From Marsupella aquatica (Eukaryota > Marchantiophyta): a stretch of DNA of 64,000 nucleotides. Location of the stretch: contig OZ316893.1 in the NCBI GenBank assembly GCA_973895155.1, forward strand, positions 24,180,001-24,244,000, given 5' to 3'. Each line of letters starts with the position of its first letter. Position 1 is the stretch's first letter. A model generated the notes under the pieces. It was not told the origin of the DNA, made no database searches, and saw only the letters and a program-made list of their open reading frames with translations. Positions 9,317-21,060 of the stretch are shown in pieces. The position numbers and the translations under genes were made by a program.

Positions 9317-11499
9317 AAGCTTAGAATTGTCATGTTTCCATTGTTTTTCAGGTATTTATGAGAGCTACAAGTTTTGTTTGCCCATGGGCTCAAATGGGGA
9401 AGAACGAAATGATGAAATTTGGAGAATTGGCTCTGTTTCTCTTCACAATGGAGGACAAAACATTCAAGAAGTGGATGGAGGTCTACAAACTATCAAGGAT
9501 AGGAGAGCTTGTAATTTACAACGGAATTTTATAGAGGGACGCCGTCAAAATTGTGGATAATCCATGTGCTTATCATCTTCTGAAGAAGACGTTTCGTTCT
9601 TGTCAAGGGTGCTCAGACTCGGTTCTTCGAAAGGCAACGGAATATATGTTGAGCGGAAGACTGTCTATACTCAAAAACCGAAGCATCAAAGTGAAATCTG
9701 GGAAGGCGAGGAAGTCCTCTGAGGCTCCAGTGTTGTCAACAACCAGCATGAGTTTGGAGCAATTTTGTATAAAGAAGAAGACGAAAGTTGAGTTTGAGAT
9801 TTTATTATTGAGTAAACTCAACGGGGATACATCCACCCGGACGGAGCTGAAAAGTCTGACAGATTCAGCGCGGAAATTGCGGGTCAAAGAAATGATTGAT
9901 CGCTTTAAGCTCGACAAGATGGTGCTGAAGCAGTTGAGAGATGCGTTGAGTGGTTATCTGAAGAAGTGCTTAAATGTAAATATTAGTAATGATAATTTGT
10001 TGAAGGAGATCGACCCGATATTCTACAGGTTGGTGGAAGGAATACAAAAATCAGTTGATAGTCAAGGAAACCAACTAGTGCGGCCGGTCGGTGAGAGGCT
10101 AAAATTGCGATCCCTACAGGATATACAAAATGCTGGGTTTGCAGACTGTATCATACGTGAAGACAAGAACCTTGCGAGCTTGCGTCCACCAAATTGCTCA
10201 TTCTATGAGGGGTTATTTCGTGCTACTAGCGAGATAGGGGCAAAACCACACCATGTGGTTATTATTGTAGCCTCTCCCGTTGAGTCTTACTTAATCAAAC
10301 GGGAATTAGGGAAGTACACACACTACGTTGCTATCGATAGCCATTATATTCAAAAGCGGCCGAAGGAAAAGAAGCTTATTATAACCTACGCTTTTCACAG
10401 CTTGGCCTTCAGCACAATGGGCGATCCACAAGCCCTCGAGTTCCAATTGGTCTCCAAATATCAGATTGAGAAGATAGCCAATTTTGAAGAGAGTGGCGAG
10501 TTCACGACACCTTCCCCATAAAAGATACTTCCATTCTTTGAAAGTATTGTTAGTCAATTCGTCCAATGTGGGGAATGGGCTATATGCTTCGGTGAGGGAA
10601 TGAACTTGATCCAGTGCTTAATGGTAAGTTTTGAGATTTATATTTTGGGGTTTCAATTTTAAGATTATTTAGATTATTATATTCTCAATTAATATTGTGA
10701 ACTAATTTCGGCTTTTTTTACAGGATGCTGGATCCAATGTAAAATATTACTGCCCTGTGGCAACGCATAGGAAGTTGTCTTGTTTCTTGCAACACACCAC
10801 GACGACAATTGATACAACGTTGTCATTGATTGACCCAGTACGGGCTAGTATAGAAAAATGTATAGATAAATTAATGAAGTACCGTCCATCCGTAACTGCT
10901 CTCAGGGCTGATGTTTTGGATGTCCTCCACGAACAACATATCCCTGATAATATTTGTAATCAATTATTGCAAGAGTTTGCACTCTCTGAAGATTCCGATC
11001 GATTGTACATTCGACCAACGGAGTACCCTAGTGGGCCAATCCAAGGTAAGTTACTTTTGAAACCTCTTACTTTTTATTGCGTCACACGAACATGCGCGTG
11101 GACATTCATAACATTTCTTTTCACACGAATATGCGCGTGAGTCATTCTTATCAAATGATCTGATTTTATTCAGATCAAGTCGACTGCGGCTTCAATGTTG
11201 AGGATGCAAGGAGCAATGGTGATGCGGATGGTGAGGGGGAAGGTGACGCGGATGGGGATGTCAATGACCAAGATCCAGAGTGGATGACCGATACGCAGAA
11301 CGACGTTAGAGATTCCGACAATAGAGGAGATGAAGAGAGTGACGGAGAGGAGATGAAGGACGCTGAGGATGCCGATGAAGAGGACGAGGAGATGGAGGGT
11401 TCTGAGGACGCTGAGGACTCCGATGAAGAGGCCACACAGGAGCCTCGACATGAGGTGAACTGAGAGGAGGCGGTCCGGCAGGGTGAGGCCAGAGAGGAG

Positions 11500-12030
11500 G
11501 CGGCCCGGCAGGAGGAGGCCCGGCTGGAGGAGGCCAGGCTGGAGGAGGCCCGACAGGAGGCGGCCCGGCAAGAGGAGCTTCAAAAGAAGGAGGCGGCCCG
11601 ACAAGAGGAGCTTCAAAAGAAGGAGGCTAAGAAGAAAAAGGCAGCAGCTAGAAAAGCAACTGCCGCAAAGAAGGAGAAAGCCGAGGCTGAGAAAGCCCAG
11701 GCGGAGAAAGCGGAGGCCGAGAACGCGGAGGCCGAGAACGCGGAGGCTGAGAACGCGGAGGCTGAGAAAGCCCAGGCTGAGAAAGCGGAGGCTGCGAGAG
11801 TCCTTTTAGTGACAGAGGCAAATAGGGCCAAGGCGGAGAGTGTGGCGGCTGAGAGGTTGCTGGCCGAGAGGATGGCGGACGAGACCGCAAGACCGGAGAG
11901 GGTGGAGGCGGAGAAGTTGGAGGCAAAAAAGGTCGATTCCGCAAGACTGGAGAGAGAAGAAGCCGCAAGACTGGAGGCAGCGAGGAAGGAGGCCAAGAGG
12001 GCTAAGGATCTTTTGCTTATTCCTGAGGCA
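11500..12030 (+). repeat. Low-complexity coding repeat (Glu-Ala-Arg/Lys coiled coil)
   Basis: Short imperfect repeats of GAGGCGGCCCGGCAGGAG and of GAGGCTGAGAACGCG type encode motifs such as EEARLEEAR and AEAENAEAEN. This is a purine-rich coding region with a single-helix or coiled-coil composition. It creates long open frames in other phases (an Arg-rich one on plus, a Ser/Ala-rich one on minus) that are not genes. Confidence 0.8.
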
Positions 12031-12807
12031 CAACGTCTACCAAAATAAGGCTGAATTTGAAGAAGCCTTTTTCACCCTCAATTGCAGTTAAGAAGAAAAT
12101 ATTAGACTATTTTCTTCGCCCGGAGTTTGAATTTAACAATCCACCCTTAAGTACGGTCTCGTTGGATGATTGGAATAAATATTCACCGGAGCAGCTCCGA
12201 GTCCAGGCAGTCCTTGCTTTGCAATATTGGAATGGTATTTTGATTACCGAGGAGAAGACTGCCACTGCATCCAGAATGGAGACAATCATCAATAATATCT
12301 GCTTTTCCGAGAATCGAGTGCAAGACCTGGGAACGTTTTTGGCACCAGACTCGGCTTAAGTCGTTAAGAGACTAACAGCTGACTTGACGCGACCGGGTTC
12401 GTGGTCTCGACCCCGATATATTGCAGAGGTCACTCGCGCAGAAATTGTGGCACCGGATATTTTGGAATCGGATTCCCAGATTGTGGAATATTTGAATCAA
12501 ATGCCACAACCATTTGAAGGTCTTCCCGCCTCATCGCTCCAACCTTCGCAAACTGGTCCGGTGGAGCGATCACTCCGGTCTCGCGGAGGGCTGAAGGATG
12601 TTGTTGCGATTGAGGCACCCAAGAGATCAGCTGCGAAAAGGCCGGATCCACCCAATCCAAAGGTCATTCGCAAGCTATAAGCTTAAAGTTTCTATTATAG
12701 ATGTCATTATTTTATTATTGATTTGTTATTGTTTCTGTTTTCTGAGGTAGAACCCTTAGGCTACAACCTCAGTACGTTATTTGAAGGCGTACTGAAATCT
12801 CTGTTTT

Positions 12808-13603
12808 TTGCAATTTTTTGAAAATTTGGCTAGTCGAATAGATCAATGCCTTGATCCTTCTAAGGATATGGAAGAGCTAATGACCAAGTTCTTAAAACAC
12901 TCGATCAAGAGGAAACATATGATGTGTCTGAGACCGCACGAGTTGCTCACCGATGATATAATTAATGCTTATTTGAGTTTTCTCGAACTGATTCTCGATA
13001 GAGTTGGAAAGTCAGACCTTGTCAAATTCTTCCAAACACACCATTTTGAGCTTCTCTCCATGGATCCTACCATTTTCGACGAGGAGAGAGCAGCTTCAAC
13101 AAAGGAGTTTCCGCTAAAAATCAGTCAATACGACAAACTGGTCTTTCGAGTACACAATGCTGTGAAAGAACATTGGTCATTGGTAGTTGTGTATCCGAAG
13201 GAGAAATGGCTGGAGTACCTAGATTCTCTAGTTCATAATCGACAAAAATCCTGGGGTGCTAGATATTGTTGGGAAGTACTACGCCGACGAAATTGGCTGA
13301 AGAATTGGTGTCAACTTGGATCTCTCAGGTTGGGAACGGATATATCGAAATGATATTCCTCACCAGAGTGACGGCCACAGTTGTGGTGTGTTTATCTTGA
13401 GATACGCCAAGTGCTTGTGTCAAGGAAACGAAATTAATTTTGCCGCGGATCAAATTGAGAAATTCCGTAGGGAGATAGTCTTGTCGTTATTTGACATGGA
13501 CTTCCGCAAGCCGACGTCCGCAAGTAACCTAGTTACCGGGATCCGTGCTGCTATGATTGACATTTCCGACGGAATTCCAGCACTGAATAACCATCTTGTA
13601 TAG
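12808..13603 (+). pseudogene. Ulp1-type (C48) SUMO protease domain, frameshifted
   Basis: The catalytic core of a Ulp1/SENP cysteine protease is readable. LRPHELLTDDIINAYLSFLE matches the N-terminal substrate-binding region. EHWSLVVV supplies the catalytic His (codon 13171-13173), WLEYLDS the Asp (13222-13224), HQSDGHSCGVFI the oxyanion Gln (13364-13366) and the nucleophile Cys (13382-13384). A one-base indel near 13310 moves the Gln/Cys half into another frame, so this copy is not translatable as a whole, although every catalytic residue survives. The exon ends ...CTTGTATAG at a GT donor (13604), with a TAG just before the donor. Such proteases cleave SUMO or related tags. They occur in host genes and in several plant and algal transposons. 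Family call is secure; host or element origin is not. Confidence 0.8.
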
Positions 13604-13689
13604 GTAATACACTTCATTTCAGTGTCACTCTTTGTAGTCACGCGACCGTTTGCATTATAAACTTATTTTCATTTCTTAATGTTTTACAG

Positions 13690-14594
13690 AAGCCTATCCC
13701 GAAACCCCCTGATCGAGTATCAAAGGCACCAGTCCGGAAGTCCGGTGATCGTCCGGAGGCGGGAAACAAACAGACCGTTCTAGTATGTTCTCCAAACCCT
13801 GCGGCACAAAAATCACAGGTACAGATGGCGCCTAATCCATCGGCAAAGAAGTCACCGGTTCAAAAGAGACTTGTAATTTTTGATCTGAATCGGGTACTTA
13901 TCTGGTCAGAGAAGATCAGCCCTAGGATGCCCATTCGGTCAAGGGGTGTGAGATAGATGCACAAGGTTATCTATCCAAGGCCTGATTTAATGGAATTTCT
14001 TGAGAAGGTGGCAGATCTATACGACATTGCAATCTGGTCGTGCATGTTCAAACGGAATATTCTATGTTGTGTAAGGCTGATACTTCGACCCGAAGTTTTG
14101 AAACGTATTAAATTTATATGGGGACAAGAATCAACTCGACTTATTGGGAAGAATAATAATGACATCCCCTTATTTGTCAAATGTCTCTCCGACATTGCCG
14201 CCGATATTAAAGATTACAACATCGAGAATGTCATTCTTATCGATGACGCTGCATATAAGACGAGCCTTAATGACTTCTATTCATCGCTGTATCCCGATGC
14301 ATATTCTGGGCTCGATGATGACCTATTTTTTAGAAAGAAACTATATCCATATCTATGCGACATGTCAATTGACAAGTTGACATTCCGCGAGCTTCTTAGT
14401 GGATATGGGATTCCAACGTTCTCTCAAGAAAATCTTGAGAAAGATTATATTGATAAGACGAATCTTTGGAGGAGAAATATGATCATTCGTAATCAGGGGA
14501 ATAAAGACCATTTAGAAAAGTTTGACAAATTTATGAAATACTTATCTGCCGAAAAAGACCGTGCTATAGAAGCCCAGGATAAGTCCAATAAGTA
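13690..14594 (+). pseudogene. FCP1/HAD phosphatase-like domain, copy 1
   Basis: The exon starts after a TTTTACAG acceptor and opens with a Pro/Ser/Lys linker. The FCP1-homology features follow in order: KRLVIFDLNRVLIW (motif I), PRPDLMEFLEKVADLYDIAI ending in WSC, and ENVILIDDAAY (late acidic motif). Motif I reads D-L-N instead of D-x-D: the nucleophile Asp is kept but the acid/base Asp is Asn, as in several plant FCP1-like proteins, so activity would be reduced or changed. A TAG at 13954-13956 interrupts the frame between motif I and the rest. FCP1 relatives dephosphorylate the RNA polymerase II C-terminal domain or other phosphoproteins; the substrate here is unknown. The exon can be spliced at AAG/TAAACA near 14594 to the next copy. 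Confidence 0.75.
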
Positions 14595-14720
14595 AACATT
14601 TATTGTTTATTATCAATTATTATTTATAAATTGATTGAAATTGAACTGTTGGGAGTGACGCGCCCGGTCGCGTGGTTGTTTGCAATTGCATAATATGAGA
14701 ATCGAATTGTTCATTTACAG

Positions 14721-15430
14721 GTGTCTAAGTGGAGCAGGTTGCGTCAACTTCTAGTTTTAGGACCGGAAAACTTCCTGTGCTCTGTTTCAAAATATACTCC
14801 TCAGCTCAAGTCGACACCCGGAATTCGTATCGGATCTCTATGTGTCGTTCCGAGGCTGCATCTTCATGATCTTATAAAATTCTGTTATGATCATTTTGAT
14901 GTGATGGTCTGGTCTATTCTTGACAATAAACTGGTTTATCAGATACTTTCAGAAGTGTTGTCGAGCACCGACCTGTCACAGCTGATATATGAGTTCACGC
15001 AAGATCATTGTTGGAATCTTGGTTATGTGAAGAAAAATTATAAGACTGTTGTCTTCAAATCTATCGAGAGACTACGTGATATGTTTCAAGATTATCGACC
15101 AGAGAATATAATCCAGATTGATGCCTGTCCTTCCCATACATGCCAGACAGCTGTATGCGGATTATTGTTCGCTAAGTCGTTTCAAGGATCATTGGATGAT
15201 GTCTTTTTGAGGGATGACCTCATTCCATATTTATGAAAGCTATCAAATTTAGGGCTTTGTCTTGCGTTCGCTAACAAGTTCGATTATCCCATCTGATCGA
15301 TTAGAAATCTACATCGAGATTGGGATCTGAACGAGGATATATGGGAGCATCTGTACATGCAGAGACATGTGGATCAAGTTCTTATCAAACACTTCAACAG
15401 ACGTCACTTATCAATGGCCAGAGTGTAGAG
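14721..15430 (+). pseudogene. FCP1/HAD phosphatase-like domain, copy 2 (motif I lost)
   Basis: After a TTTACAG acceptor the exon encodes a shorter homologue of copies 1 and 3. It keeps VVPRLHLHDLIKFCYDHFDV and MVWS (PRP...WSS region), then PENIIQIDACPSHT, then SLDDVFLRDDLIPYL. The motif I region reads LLVLGPENFL, so both catalytic Asp residues are gone. A TGA at 15234-15236 and a TGA near 15295 interrupt the frame, but beyond them the translation still aligns with the tail of copy 3 (Asp-Trp-Asp then WEHLYMQRHVDQVLIKHFNR). It is therefore a decayed domain with no phosphatase activity expected, lying in series with its neighbours. Confidence 0.7.
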
Positions 15431-15514
15431 GATGTTTTCTCTGTAATATGTGACAAGACCATTTGCGTGACTACATCCATACGGGCTCATGCATCTTCTT
15501 GTGTTTCTCTACAG

Positions 15515-16243
15515 GAGATTCATTGCAGCAGAGAAAATGGGCTCATAGTTTTAGACGTGGAGCATCTACTCTGTTACACTGCACCGCATTCCCGACTGAT
15601 GGCGGTCTCAGCTGGAATTCGGATTGGGAATATATACGTTTTTCCAAGGCCTCATCTTCACAAATTCTTGAGATTCTATTTTGAGAATTTTGATGTAGGG
15701 ATCTGGTCCTCTCTTGGGAAGAACCTTTTAGATCAGATTTTAGCATCAATTTTTACTGCGATGGAAATGGCCTCATTTAAGTATATTTGGGATCAGTCTC
15801 ATTGTTACTTATGCGATGGGGTGACATCAAATAAGCGGATATTTTTGAAGTGTTTTGAGAAGGTTGGAATTTATACGAAGGCGTATCTGCAGCAAAATAT
15901 AATGCTTATCGAATCCGATGCATTTCATGCTTGTTTAGATCCTGTTGTTGGATCATTATTTCCGCCCAAATATTTTGGGTCGGTCGACGATAGTTTCCTG
16001 ATTAACTTGCTGATTCCGTATCTTAGCAAGCTAGCAAACTCTTGTGAGCCGCTTGTCATTGCCAACGGAAGAGATTATCCAGATTGGTCAGTTAAATCTA
16101 TTTTTAGAGATTATGATTATAATCATACTCTATGGGAAGACCCTGTGATTCAGAGGCATGGAGATAGATATCTAGTAGAGCAATTTAACAGACGCCCAAT
16201 TTTGGACGCTTCCAAAATAATAGTCGGCATGAGATCAGATTAA
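15515..16243 (+). pseudogene. FCP1/HAD phosphatase-like domain, copy 3 (longest intact frame)
   Basis: The exon starts after TTTCTCTACAG and is open for about 240 codons to a TAA at 16243. Motif I reads GLIVLDVEHLL: the nucleophile Asp is present and the second Asp is Glu. YVFPRPHLHKFLRFYFENFD and VGIWSS follow, then QQNIMLIESDAFH, SVDDSFLINLLIPYLSKLA, and a tail with HTLWEDPVIQRHGDRYLVEQFNR. The match to copy 2 includes the tail, showing that the unit duplicated as a whole exon. This is the least damaged of the three. It is listed as part of the decayed cluster because everything upstream is broken; as a separate ORF it could still be expressed. Confidence 0.7.
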
Positions 16244-17029
16244 TTTGTATTGTCGTTCTAGAAACTATTTGTAAACTCCTTATATACTGGTTATCATATA
16301 TAAAGGATCTCAAAGATTTATTTCTCTATTATTATTATTTGCGTGAGCATGTCTCTTGGTCCCGTCAAGTTGGATTGGTTAAAATGTGACGTTGCAGTCA
16401 TTTTCAGGGTTTCACGCGCAGCCACGCGTCATGTCGCCCCCTTTTTATTAAAATAATAATATTTAGTGATTTTTGGAATTTCCAAAGTTCGGTTTTCCTT
16501 AAATTGGGGTTTTATCAGATACCTGTCCGATACTAATCTTATCGGAAGACATCCGATTCTAAAACTAACGAAAGGAAGGACCGTTTACATTTGCATCGGA
16601 AGGTGAACATGCGATTCAAAAAAATGGCAAATTGCATGACTATTGACGTCGGACAAGTCCAATGCATTTCTGATTTCTTTAGTGTCGGATGGCTGAGCTC
16701 TCGCAATATCGGAGCATAAAAAAAAAGCTGAAAATGTACTAGTGTTGCTCTCTGAATCTCAGTGGCTTCATCAATAGCTCAGTCTTCCTATTTCTCAAGG
16801 TGAGTTTGGGCTTAATTCCATTGAGCGCCTTGCACCTTTAGCCTTTTTGGGCACATGGGCGGCCGCCTTCTCATTGTTGGCCAATTATTTCCTTATTGAG
16901 GATCGACCTTTTTTACTTTCATCTCTCATGGAGGTAGAGGAGGGTTCCCTCCCATTTCAGGTTCATTTGCGCGCGACATGATCATCATTACTAGATCCTG
17001 TTTGCATTGCGTTACCTTCATTTCAGGAG
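16244..17029. other. Non-coding 3' flank of the Ulp1/FCP1 cluster
   Basis: This stretch is AT-rich after the last FCP1-like exon. It holds one more GC-rich palindromic patch (CACGCGCAGCCACGCGTCATG at 16411) and several short CGGA/TCCG-containing words (for example ATCGGA and GTCGGA) between 16520 and 16720. No gene was seen. Confidence 0.6.
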
Positions 17030-17609
17030 TTTTTATCCTTGGACCCCATCCATCTTGAGGCAGACCTTGCTGGGCGTATGCACGCTTTCACCCTTTCCAG
17101 CATCCTCTCCGAGGCACCTGACATGGACCGAGCTCAGATTCTTTCTTCCAAAGGGAAGGGCACAAGAGGATGGCTTCAGGCCAATCCAGTCATTCCTCAT
17201 CTGCGGATGTCTTTAGCGGAGTTCTCGATAGCCATGCGTCTTCGTATGGTGCCCTGGGCCCTCAGTCTTAACTAATACGTGGAGGACGTGCGAATGCTTG
17301 AAGGGTAGTTTTTATTCATTTTGAACTAATAATTATAATTATTACTGGTAATAAGGGAACTTTTATTGGTAAAATGGAAATAACAAGGGGTAAACACGAA
17401 AAGGGCCCGATCACAGGGGGGTCCACTTCTTTTACATGGAGTGAGGGCCTAGGGGTATGGGACTGCCCCACCCACTTCTCTCAGGTACGGTTTACCTCCT
17501 TGTACTTGTGGGAAGCCTTGTGATACCACAGGTGTCCATCTTCTTCGGAGCAGTTTGGGAGGTGAAACCATTTTGTTCACAACGTTGTGAGAGATGCGAC
17601 TGCTTAGGT
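17030..17609 (+). pseudogene. Decayed LINE-like reverse-transcriptase tail, left part
   Basis: The frame from 17039 gives DPIHLEADLAGRMHAFTLSS and later GWLQANPVIPHLRMSLAEFS followed by IAMRLRM. This resembles the region after the reverse-transcriptase domain of LINE-like elements (pattern W-L-x-A-x-P ... EF-x-I-A-x-x-L-R). The frame breaks at 17275, and no zinc-finger region can be read with confidence. The solo LTR begins at 17610, and the same element resumes at 21577. Short and damaged, so the call rests on pattern. Confidence 0.45.
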
Positions 17610-18254
17610 TGTCACACCAAAAGTTGCGTCCTGAATTGGATTTTGGTTTAGGCGGCCATAAAATCTGTTAGTATTGAGGTTTGGGCAAGGAGGGGCGTGC
17701 GCACAATACTGCATTCCACTAACTTGACACTAAATGTGCCCAACCCTATTACTACCCGTATCATAGGTATCATTTGTGTTCCGCCGCCAGAACATACCTC
17801 AAATCGATAGCTAGATCGAGCCCGGCTTAAGGACTTCTAAGCCTTTGTGCTGTCCGCCTCCGATCCATATCCGATAATACGGGCAGCTAACTTGGGCCCA
17901 AAACTGCTATCCGCAACCTACACCCCATGCACGGCTTGTATAGCACGTTTGGTCCAGCATTCTCTATCCGCACACAAGATGTACAATTGTTAGCATTCAC
18001 ATCATACACGCTTGATTTACACAAAGGAAATAGTGGAGAAAAGACTTTTACTTCAGAATCCGTTATGCACATACACATGGTTGACTCGACTTCTTTCGAA
18101 TACTCAGGCCGAAGGCAAAGAGGCGTACACTACAACGGAGCCCAGCTCTGCACTTGCCCAGCGAGCTTAGTCGTACCCTCAATCCTTGGAACTTTTATTC
18201 AAGAAGGCTGAGACTCCTCGCACATCATGCGGACACCCAGTTCTGAACCTAAAA

Positions 18255-18268
18255 TCCCCCCCCCCCCC
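18255..18268 (+). repeat. Homopolymer C tract
   Basis: A run of about 14 C within the tail of the solo LTR. No known function. Confidence 0.9.
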
Positions 18269-18506
18269 GCTGCCTCTCCTGGGGGTTCACTAAATACTAT
18301 CTAAGAACCGTGGCCAGGAGTGGGCACGTGCTCGAATTCTAACCTATGCTAGTCCTAGCTAAACGCCAGTCCGCTAAAACGGCTTGTCATTACCCTAAGA
18401 TACTACGCTAAAAGGTTGTTGGCACTGCTCTAACTAGTTCCAGCGCTCGTCGGTAGTATCCTATTCCTACAGCTAAACCTACGCTACTCCAAACTATTGG
18501 CGTCGC

Positions 18507-21060
18507 TTAATGTCTGGCTTGCTTATTAGATCCGCCCAAGTGAGACTTGGATCGGCCGTCCCGTTGCCTCCTCAGCCGGTTGACGTCTTGCTTGAGGATT
18601 TGGACCTGGTCCATGAGAGAATCATTTTCTCTCTTCACCGCATCCGTCTCTTCCGCGGCTTCCTGGCATGCCTCTTCCAACTGCTGACCATCGCTCGTTA
18701 GCTTGGCCACCAGTCTTGTTTAGTGGCTTCTTGTTGGAGCTGTGCCACCTCCACTTTCAGGACGTCTACCTTGGCGGTATCTTGTTGGGCCCAAGCATTG
18801 GCCTCCTCTACGTCCTTCTACCAGATTACAGCTTGTACCTTCAAACTGTCAATCTGGGTCTGGAGTTGTGAGATCTCAGCGTCCTTCTCGGCTTCGGCTT
18901 GCTCGGCCAGGTTTAACTTGGCCTTGGTATCGGTGACTTGGGCGAGGGCCGTTGCCATCTGAGGACGGAGAAGCTATAGCTCAGTATCCCGGTGTGCTGC
19001 TTTGCCTAAGAGTCTAGCGGTTTCAACCCGGTACCGCTCAATCTTTGTTGTGGCTTCAGCCTGTGTTCGTCCCGCTTTTACTGCCGCTACCAGTTCCTGG
19101 CTAAAGAAGTAGGCTACTTTGCGGCCATGAACTCCCCCATTTCCCAACGAATTTGTTGGGAGAAGTCCCCTTACTAGCAGCCTGTTCAAATATGTACCCG
19201 GTGCCAAGAGTTCCAGGTTTACTAAGTTGTGCCCGCTCGGGTTCGGGCAAGGGCAGACCTCTACTTGGGAAGAGGCCGGGGTGGTCACGTCTAGCCCGAA
19301 GGCAAGATGGCTAGCGGGGCCAAGGAATTTAGCCAAAGGGTCTACCGGTGTTGGTGTGGAGGGTACCGCGGTTCCCTGATGGCCTCGGGAACGGGGCCGG
19401 CTTCCTCTCGCTCAGCAGTCACTGCACGGTCCTGGTTTTGGCCTCCAGGGTTGCATTCACTGCCGAGTATGGCACCAGCAAAGGTGTCTCAATGGCTTGT
19501 GGTGGGGCCGGGGTGTGCGCTACTGGTGCTGGAGCCCGAGATTTGGGCTGTGGCCGTCGTTCCAGCGCCGGAAAGACCCATTGGAATGGGGTGAGCTTGG
19601 GCTCGTTGAGCCGCGGAAGGGTTTGTCGATCAAAGCGGGTGTACCATTTGATAATAATCTCAATGTGGCTTACGAGGTATGTCTTTCCCCCGAGGTACAG
19701 GGTCTTCCTTTGGTACTCCATCTCTTCGTGGAACTTCTTGACAAAGAAGGAGGCCCACTTTCTAGGCCAATAGTTCTCAACCTGGATTACCTGGGCTGCG
19801 GATATCTCTCCCCGCGGCATCATGTGGAGGGCGTACCGTTGGAACTCCAGCCGCTCTGCAATCTCCGGGATGAGGCACGTCCTCATCAGGAAGCCGTTGT
19901 CCACCAAACCCTTGGGTGGGAAGCTTGAAGATTGGTACTTTGCTCCCTTTCCCCCTAGGGCCCGTGACTCCACCCGGTTCTGACCCTCGGGTAGGCCAAA
20001 AATGAGCATAAGCTGCTCCTCATTTAAAGACATTACCCTTCCGTGTGCACAGGTCTAAACTCCGTCATGTCTTGCCCGTAGTACTTGCAAGTGTTCCAAG
20101 GGAGGGTGGCAATATGTTTGAACCCTTGGGTCTTCAGGTACGCTACATGCTTCGGATGGAGGATGTTCTTGTGAACATTCTCCCCCATGCGATGCATTGT
20201 TAACTTGGCCACGGCAACGGTGGCCACGGGTAAACCGGATACTGCAGCCGGCTCCTTCCTCTTCTGTCCCCAAGAGTTTTTCCCAGGATGGCTTGTAGAA
20301 GGAGACATCTCCCCGTCCTCCCTATCTGGTAGGGGTAGCACGACTGCAATCAGAACGGGTGTCGGGGCCGCCACGATCACCGTGTTGTCTATTGGGGCCA
20401 TCTCTCGGGTTTGGGTTTGTGTGGACGGCGATGTATTACCCGGCCTGTGTCAATGTGCCCCCGGAGGTCTCCAAACAAGAGGAGGATGAGCCTCCTTGTC
20501 CTCTGAGCTGAGGTTCGCCGCATTCACCACGGATTGTACCCAAACGGGTGCGGGAACGGGTGGTGCTGCCGATGGTGGAGAGCGGCTTGAATGAGGCCAA
20601 GGCGATGTCTGTGATGGCGCCAATGATTTGGCTATGGGTGTAGCTGGAGGCAGAGCCATAGGATTCAGAAGGTTGGAGGGGAAACTGAGTGAGGCTAGGA
20701 GTGACGTCTTGCAAAATTTGGACTACCGAATCGACAGTTAATGAAGGACTGAACCTTGACTGAACCAACTGATTCCGCTGCAAGTCTATCGTGCCCGGGA
20801 TCGTGAAGACCTTGTCCGGAAGTCGAAGGAGCGCTTCCCTGAATTTGAGGTACTTTGTACCATCAAAGAAGAATTCAGCAATCTCGTCGTCTCGATAGAA
20901 CTTGCTCTGAAACGGGAGGTTGAAGTTGCCATTGTAGTGAGAGCGCCCGGCTAGACAAATGAGTCGTTCGTAATGTCTTTTGGCTTCGTACCTGCACGGG
21001 TTGAATTTGGCAAGCGACTTTGCTAGATGATTTCCAATGGATAGAAATTGAAGCCAAAAG
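18507..21060 (-). pseudogene. Decayed homologue of the LTR-encoded coiled-coil ORF
   Basis: Pieces in several frames follow the order of the 5224-8937 ORF. The best block is at 19419-20033: LIFGLPEGQNRVESR, then NGFLMRTCLIPEIAERLEFQ and RGEISAAQVIQVEN. The intact copy has FGLP, then NGFFRNTCTNPHIGEMIDFL and RAEIGKAQV at matching spacing. Upstream pieces include YNGNFNLPFQSKFYRDDEIA (about 20880-20950). Downstream pieces (19336-18974, 18962-18723, 18710-18507) are Glu/Gln/Ala-rich coiled coil, broken by stops and shifts. The sequence has diverged widely from the intact copy, so the two LTRs belong to different subfamilies. It shows that this ORF is a regular part of these LTRs. Confidence 0.65.

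Larger units (their letters stand above)
9180..12680 (+). pseudogene. Decayed multi-exon gene: possible DNA methyltransferase-like region, acidic tract and coiled coil
   Basis: Exons can be followed by frame. One ends at 9252; the next runs 9352-10623, then 10724-11045, then 11174-12048, and a shifted frame runs 12057-12680. Introns have GT...AG ends (9253-9351, 10624-10723, 11046-11173). In-frame stops interrupt it at 9532 (TAG), 10519 (TAA), 11461 (TGA) and 12357 (TAA), with a frameshift near 12050. The 9352-10623 exon contains PHHVVIIVASPVESYLIKRE and then PFFESIVSQFVQCGEW followed by GEGMN, which resembles the end of beta-class DNA N-methyltransferases; this is my inference and tentative. 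Exon 11174 encodes a strongly acidic stretch, then about 190 residues of Glu/Ala/Lys/Arg coiled coil. The gene is followed on the same strand by the protease and phosphatase-like segments, with which it may form one unit. Confidence 0.5.

Noticed and set aside
11483-11809. Arg/Lys-rich open frame on plus and Ser/Ala-rich frames on minus across the coiled-coil repeat
   Set aside because: They are shadows of the purine-rich Glu-Ala-Lys coding repeat read in other phases; the in-phase frame explains the composition.
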